From Allodiplogaster sudhausi (Eukaryota > Nematoda > Chromadorea > Rhabditida > Diplogasteridae), in contig CALZFC010000006.1 in NCBI GenBank assembly GCA_945643635.1, positions 11,547,001-11,611,000 on the forward strand: 64,000 nucleotides of DNA. The letters run 5' to 3'. Within the stretch, counting starts at the first letter, position 1, and each line of letters begins with the position of its first letter. Below, in pieces: positions 37,310 to 51,599 of the stretch. Below the pieces are notes generated by a model. It had not been told where the DNA came from, did no database searches, and was given only the letters and a program-made list of their open reading frames with translations. Position numbers and translations under genes: made by a program.

Positions 37310-40300
37310 TTCTCTCCCTCTTTCTTTTTCTTGCTCTTCACCTTTCAAACAGAGAGCATAAGCGTGTGGCCCTTCAACTTTGCTCTTCATTGTAGTAAAT
37401 CACTTGATTCTGCTTGTTGGTTTCCTGATTCCGAAAAAGGGTGTATGAATTGAAGTGCGCAGAAAGTCGTAGACCATGCGAGACAAGGACAAGGAATTCT
37501 AGTGAGAGAGAAAGAGAGAGAGAGGGGGAGGGAGAGACAGAGAGAGAGAGAAAAGGAAGAAAGATTTAATAATTGGAGAGAGAGCGGAAGAGAGGAAAAA
37601 GGTGACGGAGACGAAAGGAAAGGGGAAAAATTGCATTGATGGGGGACTGCGCATGTTTGCGAGTGGCCAGCCCCATGTACTTGAGGCAAAGACGGGCGTT
37701 GCTTTTCACAAATGGGGGGGGGGGGGTGGAAGAGAGAGGGAGGAGAGAGACAGAGAGAGAGAGAGAGACAGGGAGAGAGAGGAGAAAGGAAGAGAGAGGA
37801 GAGTGGAAGAGGGAGAGAGAGGAGAGAGGAGAGAGGAGAGAGAGATGGAGAGGGGGGAGAGGAGAGCACACCAACAACCACCGAGTGAAATGCGCTGCGG
37901 AGGGAGACACAGAGGGCGACTGCACCCCCAGGCTGTGCACACCCAAGCCTGCTTTTTAGACGGATCTCTTCGAGGAGAGGAGAGAGATAAAGAGAAACAG
38001 AGAACGAAAAGAAAAGAAATAGAGAAAGAAAGAGAAAGAGAAAAGTAAAGAGAGAAAGAGAGAAGCTGAGAGCTCCTCTCTGAAAGGAAGAAATGGGATT
38101 GGGAAGCTGAGGTGAACTCTAAATGTGCACAACAACGAAGTCTATTCATTCTACGTATGCGAACTTTTATGAGAGCTTTTGAGGATCTATGGGATGACAT
38201 CCTTTCATTCTGTTCTTTCTTATGCTCAGAAATGTCGACAACGTCTTCGATTTTTCTTTCTACATTAAAAAATTAATTTTTTTTTTGTATTTGATTTTTT
38301 CAAAACTCCTTTAAAAGTTTTTGATTTAAAAAATATCTGAAAGACCCTTGAACCATACCTACCGTAGTACACGCCGAGTACGATTGAGTCATTCTGTGTT
38401 ATCTTTCTGTAAACATCTGCTGAAGGGCGCATGTTTTCTCCGCTGAGCTGTCTGGGAAGAGAAAAGCGAGAGTTGCAGAGGAAGCACTTCAGTCTCATTC
38501 GTCTGTTCACGTTTCTCGCCCTTTCTGCCATGGACTTGCTTTCCCTGTGACAACATGATCTTGCCAACTTACTTACTCTCTCTCGTCCTCTCTCTCTCTC
38601 TCTCTCTATCTCTATCTCTCTCTCTCTCTCTTTACTTCCAAGTGACATCCGGTGCGTACAGCTTCACCTTTAATCCGATGTTGCTGGGGGCTCTTCCCCT
38701 TTCTTGCATCCTTCCGTGCATCTCCTCTCGTCTTTCCGCAATCCGCTAACGGCAAAGTTTAAACGAGACATTGATGGATGCGGGGAGCAACTGGGAGAGA
38801 ATTTGATCAGCTTGCGCCCACTATCTTTATCTTGTTACCTCTTCCTACTACATCATTAATTACTATTTTCGTCCATCCGATCTCTTCATCACTTTCTTCT
38901 CTAGCCTCTCTATCTCTCTCCTCTCTTTCTCTCTCCCAATCTGCAACCACTCTCTCAACAGGCGTCGTTCACTAAGACCAAGGAACAACGACTGCCCGAA
39001 TTGACCGCCACCGTTTTCACTTTCTTTCTCATCTGTTTCTCCCTTTTCGTTATTGTTTCACTGTTCATTCTCACCCATCGCAATTTCGCATTCAGTCTCA
39101 TTCTCTGCCGCTTTCTCTGAATGGATGCTGCGAGAGATCATGGTGTCTTTTCGTTTCCGTCGAATCTCTCTCTCGCTCTCTTTCTCTCTTATTCTTTTTA
39201 TCTCCATCTCTCTCGCTCTCTCTCTCTCTCGCTCTCTTTCTCTCTTATTCTTTTTATCTCCATCTCTCTCTCTCTCTTGCTCTCTCTCATTCTTCATCTA
39301 CTTCTTTTGCCCGTTTGGCGGGTTCAAAGGCCGAACGAGTGGCGTGCAGAAAGAGAAGAAGACACGGCCGGTCGACGAGAGCTCTTTCCTCTGTGCTCCT
39401 GGCACTCTCTCCTCTTGGCACACTCTCTCCGTGTCTAATGTCTCTCCATCCACGTGCTCTCTCGTCGCTCTCTGGCCGGCAATGTTGCGACTGCATTGCT
39501 CCGTGCAGTCGGTCTCAGCCAGGCAGGCACTAACTGGCACTTCACTTTTTTTTCTCTCTCTCTTTCTCTTTCTCCTCTCCCCTTCTCGAATACTCAGAGT
39601 TGTAGAGATAGAAAGAAAGAGGAAAGCACGCGGAAGAAGGAAGGAACGGAGAGAGCTTCGAAAGAACAGAGATCCTTGGACAGCTGATGGATGGAGGGGA
39701 GAGAGACTGAGAGTGACAGAGAATGAAGTGGTGAGAGAGACAGAAGAAGAGAAGGACATGGAGTAAGGTAGGAGAGGAGAGAGAGAAACGAAGGGGTTCA
39801 GGATGGATGCCACCACGGAATCGGCCGTGCCACTGTGAGCAGCCGATGAAAGCACAAAGAACTGCAGAGCAGAAGCTGAAAGAAAGAGAGGGGGGAGAGA
39901 AAGAGAATGGACTTGAGATTAAGCCAGAAGCACATAAGGCAGAGGAAGAGAGAGATCGAAAGAAAAGTAGGAAAGAAAGATTGGCAGGGAGCAAAGAGAG
40001 CTCGGTCTACTCGCGGCTCCCTGTTGTATTGCGTGCCATTTCCAGCTGTTGTATACTCAGTGACCGTGGCAAGAAGTTTGAAATGGCGAGAGAGTGGTGA
40101 AGCCCCTCTCGCTCTTATCTCCCTCTCTCTCCCCCTCCTTCTCTTTCTCGCTCTCTCTCTCTCACCCTCTCTCTCTCACCCTCTCTCCCTCCATCTCTTT
40201 CACATCCACTGCTTCCCCCTCTGCCATCCTCAGCAAGCAAGAAACGTAGTCTGCAGAAATAGCCCTGGTTGGCTAGCGACGTCTTCCTCTCATTCTCGAT

Positions 40301-41767
40301 TCCTTTGTTCTTCGGACTCGGCCGCTTCTCTCATCTACCTTCATGCTTTCTCACACCCGTTTTCTAGCTTTTAGTATCTTTATCTGTCACCATTTTGGTA
40401 ATATCTTTGCATCTTTGTGTGTCTCTCTCTCCATCTCTTTCTCTCTCTTTCTCTCCCTTTCCCCCTCTCCTTCTTTCTCTCCTTCTTTCTCTCCCTCTCT
40501 CTCACTCTCTTTTTCTCCATCTCTCTCTCTCTTTCTCTCCCTTTCCCCCTCTCCTTCTTTCTCTCCCTCTGTCTAGCTGTTGCCAAGGCAGTCGCCAGCC
40601 CGTCGCTGCTTTCACTCGAAACGACGACTCGGCCACATTTACACAGTCACACTCACACACGTATGCTTTCTTTGCTTTCGCAGCTTCCTCTGTTATTCTC
40701 TCCTCTCCTCTCTCTCATCTCTCAACCTCTCCCTTTCTCTTCATTTACATGTCTGCTTCTTTCTCTTATTCTTATCTTCTTATCTGTCTCTCCATCTTTT
40801 CCTTTATCTCTTATGACTACCCTTCTTCCGTCCCTTCTTGTGATCTCTGCTTTTTCTCGCTCTCTTTCATCTCATCATCTCTCTTTCTCACCATCAGCCA
40901 CCTTCAGAGTGAGCAGCCGCACTTTGCTCGTGCGTAGTGGGAACCGCATTTTGGTTGTCTCCGCATTACTTTGTCGTTTTCGATGGCAGTTCTATCTGTA
41001 GTCTGCTATATTTTGAATATCTAAACCAAGAATTACAGATAATTACAACATGAATTGCAGAAATTTTGAAAAAAAAATTGAATGTGCTTATTTACGAACT
41101 AAAGTATTATTGTTACTGCTGCAAGAAAAGACATACATAATAGTTAGTGATTGGGGTTGGAGATAAAAATAAATGTGTCATGTAATGGAACCCTCCATGT
41201 AAAGTGGGTGTTTACGAAATGACCTTCGATGGGTTCGAAGATTCTAGGAAGCTCTCTCAAAATGTACAAATATTTTCGCGATCTTCAGCGCTTACCTACT
41301 ACGTTTACTACCAAGAGTTGCCCTTGAGTGGCTCTGCTAGGTTCTCTCTCAGTTTGACTGCGTATCTCATCCTCTCTATCTGTTTTACATGTCTATTCCA
41401 CCCTATCTCTTTCTTTTTCTCTATTTCTCTGTCTCGCTCTCTCTATCTCTAACCCCTCTCTCTCTCTCTCTCTCTTTCTCTCCCGCTGACAGATTCACCT
41501 GCTGTTGCCCATTTGAACGCTTGCCACACTGCAATAGTACGCTGTCGAGGTCGCTTGGCTAGCCTAGTCCTTCTCTTGACAGCCAACCATACAAAAATCA
41601 GCTCGCTCTCTCTCTCTCTCTCCTCTCTCTTTCTCTATCCCTACCCTCTCTATTTCGCTCTCTCACTCCCTTTCTCTCCTTTTCTCTCACTCAATCTCGG
41701 TCTCTTTCGATATCCATTTCTTTATCCTGCTCACTCCGTTTCATTTCCCAATTATTGCTATTATTCT

Positions 41768-41819
<52 letters not shown>

Positions 41820-41828
41820 GATATTACA
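36873..41828 (+). repeat. Tandem segmental duplication, copy 2 (about 4.96 kb)
   Basis: This is a near-identical repeat of 31911-36872. The differences I found are lengths of simple runs: a CT tract near 37270-37310, a G run near 37713, a T run near 38280, a C run near 40215 and the terminal CT tract. The right junction (ATTACATC then CTATTT) and the inter-copy junction (ATTACA then TCGCC) share only about 2 bp of microhomology. Confidence 0.95.
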
Positions 41829-42021
41829 TCCTATTTCGTTGATTGATTTTCTGCTTCCTATTCTCTTTGACATTCAATACCTTTTGGAGACATTTCTCTT
41901 ACGCATCTGTTTACGTCGTCTAGGAGAAAGGAAACGGGAGGAGACAGAGTCGACTACAAATACGGGAAGAGGAGAGGGGAGAGAAGACAATGGGGAGAGA
42001 GGGGAGAGGGTGGCAAAAAAG

Positions 42022-42076
<55 letters not shown>

Positions 42077-43184
42077 ACGTCCTCGTGTCGGAGACCGGGC
42101 TTTTCGGTGAAAGCTCACGAAGCACGCCGCGTACATCGGAGCTTCTCGCTGCTTCATCACTCAAAAGCTCACCTCATTCTCTTCTCACATCTCTCGCAAC
42201 CATCTGCTCTCTCTCTCTCTCTTTCTCTTTCACACTCTCTCTCTCACTCTCTTTAATTCTTTCTCGCTATCTACCTTTCTTTCACCTTATCTATTTCTCT
42301 CTTTCTCTGTCATTCTTTTCATCTCTCTCTCTCTCTAGCTATCTTTTTCTCTCTCTTGTTTGCCGATCAGCAGTCGCCTGCATGATGCACGCAATCTAGG
42401 AGATGATAGTATGGGGGGAGGAGAGAGCAGAGAGTGCGAGAGAAATGAAATAGCACGTGATTGCTGGGGGACTGAGTTAGAGAAGAGTTAGGACGAGGGA
42501 GCTTCCATCCCTAATTCTCTTGATACTCTTTCCTGTTGCTTTACCACCAGCTGTCTGATCCGTTCATTATAATTTCTGCCCCAGTTTATCCATCGCAACC
42601 AATATATTGGCGTACGTCGGAACTCTAATCGCCCTTTCTAGGCATATATTTCATGATTCGAGAAAATGCCATTCAAATTTTTAGATCCCCATGCTTGCAC
42701 ATTTCCTCATAAATCTGAGCATATCTCAGACGATCGGGTTTTCCTTAGGCAGCCCTGGTGAGAAAAAAAAGGATTATAAAGAGAATTTCAGGACATTTGG
42801 ATGCCTTGTCGATTCTATATGAATTTTTAAAGTTTGCCGTACCAATGTTATAAGCTATAGCAGTTGATCTGCTCGCAAAATGTTGCATAACTGTTGTATC
42901 GCATCGCTCGTAATTTTATGCAGGCTGGTTCGAATTCGTCTCAAAGCAAATCTTTTTATATTTTCAGGCCATTCTTATTTAAAGTTTTGAGAATGCAAGC
43001 ATACTTGTTTTGATGTTCCGAAGTAGCATGTTTAATTTTATATATAGAGCATAAGAAATGGAAATCTGTGGACATCAAAACAAGTCTGCTTGTACCGTCA
43101 GATAATCCAAAACAGGAATGTACTTTTGAAAAGAAACCAATAATAAAAAATTACTAAAAGTTCGCAAAAGATTGAGTTTGTCAG
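41829..43184. other. Interval between duplication and first daf-12 exon
   Basis: It starts with a pure GA tract (42022-42072) and CT-rich sequence, then unique AT-richer DNA from about 42480. A foldback sequence lies at 42996-43092. A 5' exon carrying the daf-12 start codon may be here or further left, but I cannot identify it. Confidence 0.4.
42996..43092. repeat. Imperfect foldback, 21-bp arms with one mismatch
   Basis: Left arm 42996-43016 (CAAGCATACTTGTTTTGATG plus T) matches the reverse complement of 43072-43092 at all but one position. The 55-nt spacer is AT-rich. It could be a small MITE remnant or a long-loop hairpin RNA; I see no target duplication. Confidence 0.6.
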
Positions 43185-44098
43185 GGTGTTCGCCGTATGT
43201 CGCCGGACTCGGCGGTGCTCCGGGACGGAGCAGCCAAGACTAAAGAGACCGCAGGAGAGGACGACAGTCTACCCGAGGGCTTGCGCAAGGACGACAGAGG
43301 CACCAAGGTCCGTGCTTCAGTTACTTTCTTGTCCTAGATTCTGCGCCACTTAAACTATTATTCGTAATTGTACGGTATATTCTTGCTGACTGTTTTCAAA
43401 ATAAAGAAATTTTCACATTTCTGTTAAAACTTTTTTCTCTCTAAATATGTAGTTTTAAATGTAGTTCCTAATCATACTACCGATGTGGCATGAACTATGG
43501 TCTATATATAGGCGAGGGAGCATATAGCAACGGCAGTTGTGAAGGAGGAGAGGAAGAGTGGAGGAGACGGGGCAGTGTCGCCGATTCTGAGTGAGGACGA
43601 AGAGGTTTGTTTTCTATTCTCTTTCTCTCGCTTTCTTCTCTGCAATAAGTCGGTTGCGGTAAGCAATGTCGAAACTACGCGGCCAATTCAACAGACTCAT
43701 CTTGACGAGTATCAAACGATATCAGTCTATGTTGACTCTGCTCTTGTCGGGTCAGCATTATGATAGGAGATTATAATCAGCAATATTAGTAAGATTTTGG
43801 AGTACTTGGTGAACTGTGATTTGTAGAAGGATGGATGCACTATTTGGAATTCGTTTCCTTATTCCAGTAATGCTGATGGGATGCAGTTTCTCAACATTAA
43901 TTGAAAGCATGCGCATTGCAAGCTTTGAATTCCCTTGTTTCTTGCAATCAGATGGTTTTCTTTCCCTTTGACATGTGGTCGAGATGTTGCCAGCGAGCGA
44001 GCGCCATTTCATTCCTTTTCTTAAATATCTTTCTCTCTTTCCCTTTTTGCGTGCTCCGCAACATGTTTTTCTCGTCCTCTTCATTTGCACTTCTTCTC

Positions 44099-44145
<47 letters not shown>

Positions 44146-44937
44146 CCCTATCTATTCCTGTATCCGAACTGAACTTTTTGGTGTTTTGGTTGTCGTATTG
44201 CCATTCGCTTCTTCTCCTTCTACCCTGAATGACACATTTTTCCCTGTCAGCTGAATTAGTACGTTTGTGCCTTCGGATTAAGGGTAGAGTCATTGTATCC
44301 TCCAGCCTACAATCGAGAGGCCATATCTCTCGTCTGCGTTGTGCTGTTGTCGTTCGATCCGATGTCAGAAGTCATTTGTTGCCTGTCAGCTTGCAGCTCT
44401 GCCGCTTTCCTGCTCCTCCCCTGCCCCATCCATCCATCTCTCCATTATTGGTTCTTTCTCTGTTGTCTGGATTGAAACCGCCCCGGCTGCCACTTCGTCT
44501 GCCAAGCCTAACCGTCCTTTTCGCGTACATAAACACTTTCATCCTTGCTTCCTTTTCCACAAGCACGCACTTGTTCGTTGGCAGATGAGATGGCCAGAAA
44601 GCTATGCAGCAGCCTATTTTTTGCTGCTTTCTTCTTCCTTCTCCAATTTTCTTCTGATTTGGAATGTGGTTGTTGCCCTTTTCAACGCCAGCGATGAGCC
44701 ATCCCTCGCCTTTCTCAACAAACAAGGCAAAATTCATTCGTCATGATTGAAAATTATTCAGCTTTTCCATTTCGAACATGGCGGGGCGTTCTGAATTCTG
44801 TTTTCATACCTCCTAAAAGTCATGTGAGAACCATTTAGGAAAATATTATCTTCCTTGCTGTGTTTTCTTTCATTAAAAATATTGGTATGTCTGTTGTCAC
44901 TCCAAATATTCTGTTAAGTTCATGATGTTCTACTGGA

Positions 44938-44991
<54 letters not shown>

Positions 44992-46121
44992 GTCTCCCCC
45001 TCTATCCCTGATCTTGTTGTGTTCCACACGTCCTGTTTCTTTCTGCCCAAAGAGTACGACAGGCGTCCCCATCGTTCGTTGTTTACTGCTTGCACCTCTC
45101 GGTCGCCGAGTCCACGAGCTGCCCTGCGGTGCCGACCAGTCCCCTCCCCGGAGGGCTCTGCTTCTCTCTTCATCCCACCCTCTCTCTCTTTTTCTCTCGT
45201 TCTCTCTCTCTCTTTCTCTCTTTCCCTCCTCGCTCTGACTTTTCCACTCTCATGGTAACCCCTCTTCTCACGTACACACTCTTTGTGCGTTGCTTCCATT
45301 CGCCGACCAAGAGCCCCGTCCTTCTGAAAACATACGGATCTCTATCTTCCTCTTTCATTCTTGCATACTCTCTCACTTCCTCCCTCTTTCCCTCCTTCCT
45401 CGGATCCACAGTCCGCGTTCCCTGGTCCTAGTCCTTGCATCTCACTTCTCAGTACAAACGGAGTACCTTACGCGACTTTACTCTTCTGATGATTGCAGGG
45501 ATTCACAAGAATAACGACATTTCCGGAAATTATCCGGTTTCTAGTTACCTTTGATATGTTCTATTCTGTTATCATGTTTCTCTTTCATTGGTTACCTTTT
45601 TCAGTCGATCTCTCACGTTCTCGCTCCACTCTCTCTTTCTCCCTCTCTCTTTCTCCCTCTCTCCCTCTCTCTCTCTCTCCCTCTCTCCCTCTCTCTCTCC
45701 CTCTAACTGTCCCATTCTACTTTAATAGAACGTGCCCATCTGCCTAGCTGGTTATCTCCCTGTCACTCATCAAAAGTGCAAGTGATCTGAAGTAGCAGAC
45801 CTGTAATGGCAGAGACACGCTCACCTCTTTCCTCTCTTCTCTTCCGCTTGCCTTCCTTCATTCCAGTGCCCCTTTCTCTGCATGCATAACTCATTTTCCT
45901 ACCATGCCGGCATTTCACTTCGCCGTCTTATTTCACATCCCTCCTCTTCGTCTCCTGAGGGAGAACGGTTAGTGGCTTTCTGGCAAGTATAATGCAAGTT
46001 CGTTCGTGCACATCCATGCAGTTCTGCATTTAACGCCAGCAGCAGTCCTGGTTAGAAAGGAGGATTTCAGTCTTGTCCGGGTTAGAGAGAAAGAGAAGGG
46101 TGAGCGAGAGACATAAAGGGC

Positions 46122-46156
<35 letters not shown>

Positions 46157-49062
46157 CCAGGGAAATTGAAAGAAAGAAGCGCGAAAGAGAATTACTGTGA
46201 GTGCTTTTGTGGAGCGTGATTGGCAGAAGAATAAGCAAGTGAGCGGGGTTGTGTATACGAAGAGAAAGAGAGAAAGAGGAGAGAGAGAGAAAGAGGAGAG
46301 AGAGAGAAAGAGAGTAGCCTTTCTGAAAGAGAAGAAGTGGCCTTGCTCAGCTGCAACCGCACGCTCGCCGTCCAATTTCTCGGTGATTCTTCTCTCTTTC
46401 TTCTCCACTCTGATCTCTCTCCTCTTGGATGAACAACTCGGAATGATCTCTCTTTCCTTAAACAGAATTCTGTCTCCTTTTGCCTGTTCTCGACCGGAAA
46501 ATTGGGAACACACGAGATTTGGAAAGTCTACACGTACCGGTCGTTTTATTCGCTTTATCTTTCTATTACCTGCAAGACTGCACCAGCTTTCGTTACTTTC
46601 TTCTTCACCCTGTCTCTTTTTTTCTGCCACATTATTTCATTCTTTCGTTGGATTTGTCTTCATTGATTGCCCCATGACTGGTCGCTGCGACTCTTAGTTC
46701 GTATTTGTTGCGATTGTGCACTATTTACTACACTTCTTTCATCTCTCTCTCTCTATCTCTCTTTCTCTCTCTCTCTGCACTCTTCCCCTCTCAACAACAC
46801 TCTCCGTCTCTCGCTCTCCCTCTCTGCACTCTTCCACTCTCAACAACACTCTCCGTCTCTCGCTCTCCCTCTCACCATCTCGTTGACACAGAGATATGAG
46901 CCGATTGTTACGAGAAGGTGCGAGGATGACTTTGGTGGATTTAACAAATTGGCTAACACGTCTCGCCCTTCTCTTCGCTTCGAACCGAATTGAATTGTCT
47001 GTTGTGACTACACGAGGGAGGGTAAATATGGAGCACCACCAGAGACTCTCCTACTAGCTCGCGTTCTTGAGAGAGACTTTCTAGTAGAGATGGTTGGGGG
47101 ATGCTGAAAGAAGAAGAGGGAGTGGAATGGGACAGAGATACTGCCACGGCATCAGCAATCAAAGAGCATCGCTTTTCTCTCTTTCTCTCTCTCTATCTCA
47201 CCGTCTCTAACTTTCCTCTTTTTCTGTCTCTTTCTCCTCTTCGCAACATCAATTTCGAGCAGCGACCTGTGTCCACAGTGGAAGTGGCGGCTCGCATCGT
47301 CGTGAAGAACAAATCAGTGAAAATAGAAAGAGGACGACTGATACCATCTCGCTCTCTCACAATGTCGCTCTCTTTTTCATTCTCACTCTCTCTCTCTCTC
47401 TTTCTCTTTCTCTCTCTATTTCTCTTTCTCTGTCTATTTCTCTTTCTCTTTCTCTCTCTCCATTTCTCTTTCTCTCTCTCGCGCGCCCCCTACATATCCT
47501 TCACCCCCGGATATACTTTTGCCTGTTATTTAATATTAATTTTTGTTGATCTGTCAGGAATCCTTATCATTCAACTCCACCATCTTCACATCTTTCGCAA
47601 TCAGTTCTTTTTTGGCCGTCTTCTTCGCATGCACTCCCATTCCTCTAATTACCTTTCAACGCGTGTCTTTACTCCCTGTTTTTCCTTCCCTTTTATCTTT
47701 CTCTTTACTATGTGTTACTGCCGCCCTCTGTCTCTCCACTTTCTCTATCTCTCTCCCTCTCTCTCTCTCGCTCTTGTCTTCGATTCTCTCTTTTTCTCTT
47801 CGTCTTATTCTTCCTCTCTTTTGGCGACTCTGCAGAGGGGCAGCCGACCAAGCCGGAGTCTGTTAACGACGAAAAGTTCTAGTGCCCTTTGGCTGTGAGA
47901 AGAGGCCGTGGTTCCTCTGGGTCTTTTCCTGGCTGTTCTCTCTCTTCGCCAAAGACTCTCTGACCACTCTGGCATTACTCTCTCTCTCTCTCTCTTTCTC
48001 TCTCTCTGCCTCTCTCTCTCCTGCTCCTCCTGATATCTCGTCTACCAGTGAACGGCGACGGCTATAGTATGCTTCTCTGGCTCTTGCCTCATCCTTCTTT
48101 ACCTTGTCTTCCGTCTGCTTTCTCTGCCTCTCTCCTCATCTTGCTTGCCTTCTTGCCCTTGCTGGCTCTGCTTGTCGTCGCCTCTTTCTGGCAGTCTCCC
48201 CAGCAGTGTCCGTGGTGGTCTCCGCAGCTGCGTGCGTGAGTTGTTCGTCGTAGCGAAGGAGTTTCCTGTTCCACCCGGCCTCCTCCTGCTCCCTCATCTA
48301 CCCTTCCTCTCCCGCTCTCTCCCCTCTTCCGATGGTGAGTGACCCCTTCCTGACTCCTTTGGACGTCTCAATCATGCTGGCTGATGCGGCAGGGACGCGG
48401 CCGCCGCTCCGCTCTTCCGCGTCTTCCGCTTCTTCTTCTGCTGCTTCTTATCCCTCTCCACAAGTCATCAATATGCTCTATCAAGATATCTACCGTATCT
48501 ACGTTAGTTCATCCAAGCGTGCTCTGCGGTTCTTTCACTTCTTTTTGCTTTTTCATTGCTCTTCCGATGTGGGACACAGCGACTTCATCAACAAAAGCAA
48601 TACGACAATACACATCCACGATTCATTTGGTGTGCCTGTTGAGTGATAAGAAAACATAGAAGAAGAAGCGACTACAACGACAGTAATGCAAGAAAAAAAA
48701 CAATTCCTTTTTCTTCTTCTTTTTGTTGCAAATGCCTCGGTTGCCACGCATCCTTTGTTGGATCAGCAAGCTTTTCGATGCGTGCTCTACGAAGGACTGC
48801 ATAGACGAAGGCATCACATTCTATGCCTGAGCTTTCCCTCTTCAAAACTCGTGTGCTTTCGTAAGATCAACTTAGAAGACCATGGATTCCCACTTTAGTT
48901 GGATGGAGAAGAGTGAGTGCTGTCCCTGTTACCGTGCACTCTCCCGTTGTTTCTGGCTTCTGCTTGCAACGGCCAATGGCAGTGCTTGGCAGGGGCACGC
49001 GGTGCAATGGAGGCACATTTGTACCCCGTGTTGTCCGCACCCTGCATAGCCCCCTCCCTCTC

Positions 49063-49111
<49 letters not shown>

Positions 49112-51559
49112 CTCTCTTTCTATTCTCTTTCTCCCATTCTGTCGCTGCCCGGTAGCTTTCAGTTGTGGTCCGTGGAGAGTGCTCGTGGTTGTTTTGGCAC
49201 ACGATCCCTTTCCCCACTCCCCCCTTCCATCCCACAATCCACTGCACTCACAACGAGCGCGTTCTCTTCCCCTCCCGTTTTCTTCTTCTCCCTCTCTTTC
49301 CCAATTAAAAAATTATTTGCCAATGGGACTGTCACTGTTTCTTCTGTGTGTTTAAACTTTCATATATCTCAGCATGCTTCCTGGATTTACAAAATAGCTA
49401 TGCAGAAAAGTTGATCACAAGAGAACATTAATTGACTGATTATGTTCTTATTCAACTGCCAAACTAGAGAAAGAGGAAACATCTCTCTCTTTTCTGGTCA
49501 CACTAAGCGACTCTACTCATGTCGATTTTGATTGTGCTCATGAACTCCCCGTCTTTTCTATCATACACGGACTTTGAGTGATAATACTGACTTGTCAGCT
49601 ATGCTCGCTTTTATCTCTCCCGTTTCCTCTCCTTATTCCTCTTCTCTTGTTCCTTCCTTCCATCCTTTTCCGAGAGGTCCATCCCGTGATTGCCACTACC
49701 TTTACACTCTCTTGACCATCTGCTGCTACTGCACTCTCTCTCTCTTTCTTTCGCTCGCGCGCTCTCTCGCTCTCTCTCTCACGCACTCTTTGTCTCTTTC
49801 TCTGTAGTATCTCACCTGCAGAAAGTGATTGCATGTAGCTACCGTATGCTTTGTCTTTCTGAGTCCTAGGTCTCTCTTACCTTTCCACCGCTTTGCTTTT
49901 CTAGTCCTCTAAGATTCTCTCAAGGTATATATACCTTGCGGATCTTGTGGATTGCCCACGGGCTCTGCCGTCGTTCTCACGTTCTTTGCTTTCCTCTATA
50001 TGCTACGCTTCTGTCCTGTTCTCTGTCCTCCATTTGGGCCGCTTTCTATTTCTTTCTCTTTCTTCGTTTCTCTTTCTCGTGTTATCTTTTCTCTTTTCAT
50101 TCTTGATAAACGTACACGCTTTCAGCACTTATAATAAAGTTCGTGGTATCTCTATTCGCATTCTGTTTATATATCTATTTATTTTCTCGCACCTCCTACA
50201 TTCCTCTCTCTCTCTGTAGATTTCCTCCTCTATTATGTTTTCTGTGCCTCTCACATAGTGGTTTTAGTCTTGTATGAGTTCTATCTCTCCTCTCGTCTCT
50301 CCCTCTCTCCTTCCATCTCTCCTCCCCTCCCCTCTCTCTTCTCCTTCCTCAGAGTGTTCTTGCTATGCTTGAACGCATACGTTGCTGTTTTTCCGTTGGT
50401 GACTCGTTGCTTTTCTTACTCGTACCTCTCCCATTCCCGTCCTTCAACAGTTATTTTCCTCGCGGAAGGCACGTTAGCAATGTTTTATTCGCTATCCTCT
50501 CTTCTCTCGCTCGAACTCCCCTCTCTATCTCTCTCCCTCGAATAATTCTCACGCTGCCATTCTCTGTACCTTGCCTCCCCCTCCCCCTCAGCCTGCCATC
50601 TTATCATCGTTCTTGCAGCGTTAGCACCTTTTTCCTGCTGCTGTCTTTTTTACTTAAAAGAAGTGTACGTTCCTCATTTTGTTGCTGCTCCATTTGAGCC
50701 TAGAGCCGTTTTTGCCTGTGAGATCATGTCTGATACTGCAATGAGACTTCAATTACGGTAGCCAGGGAATTCGGACCATGCGTGCAGCCATCTCTCTCCT
50801 TTCTCTCTCTCTCTCTTTCTTTCTCTCTACGAATTCGATGTTTCTCTCACCTCTCAAATGTTTTTCTCTCTTCTCTGATCTTGTTGATGTTAGGAGAAAC
50901 AGAGTGTTCTCGGTAGCACAAGTCCGTTGCGAGTAACTGGAAATTGAGAGTGCTATTTGGCGTATCCATTTTTTTCGTTTCCTATGGACGGTCGACGTCT
51001 CGTTGCTCACTTTCGCATTTATCATGCTTTGCATGGACTGCCAAAAGAGAAGGGCAGAGGAGAACAGGATTGCCTGTTCTGTCTCGGTCTCCGCCCATTC
51101 AAAAGTTCACTCAAGTTGTCGATTCGGAGTTAGAAGCAACAGGCCGAGAGGTTGCCTCCCGGCACTGCCGCTCCTCACACTCTCTCGATCTCTCCATCGC
51201 GATTCCCCTTTTGTTGACCACTCTGGTCATCCCTCTGTTCAATTCCCCAGCCGATGTTGTCGTGGGCGCATCTGCTTCAAGGAGTTGCGTTTTCCTATTT
51301 GTTGTTTTCTTTGGACTTATCTGACTTAACAACCTTGGACTTTCTCTCTCTAAAAGTCCTACAGCTTGAGCCTGTTAGAAATAAAAATACGAATAAATAT
51401 TTCCGAGCGCATTTCCTACTTTCCTGTTTTGCTTTGCTTTATCAGACCGCTTCTATTGAATACTTGTTGCAATTCATGAAAAAGTACTTTGTGTTTTACG
51501 CATCCGACGCCTAGCGGCGTCCTACGGTATGGGCGGAAGAAGAACAAGAACGAGAGGAG

Positions 51560-51599
<40 letters not shown>

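Noticed and set aside
32019..41001. Paired open frames repeated in both copies of the 4.96-kb duplication
   Set aside because: They are identical because the DNA is duplicated, not because a protein is conserved; composition follows CT/GA tracts and no family motif is visible.
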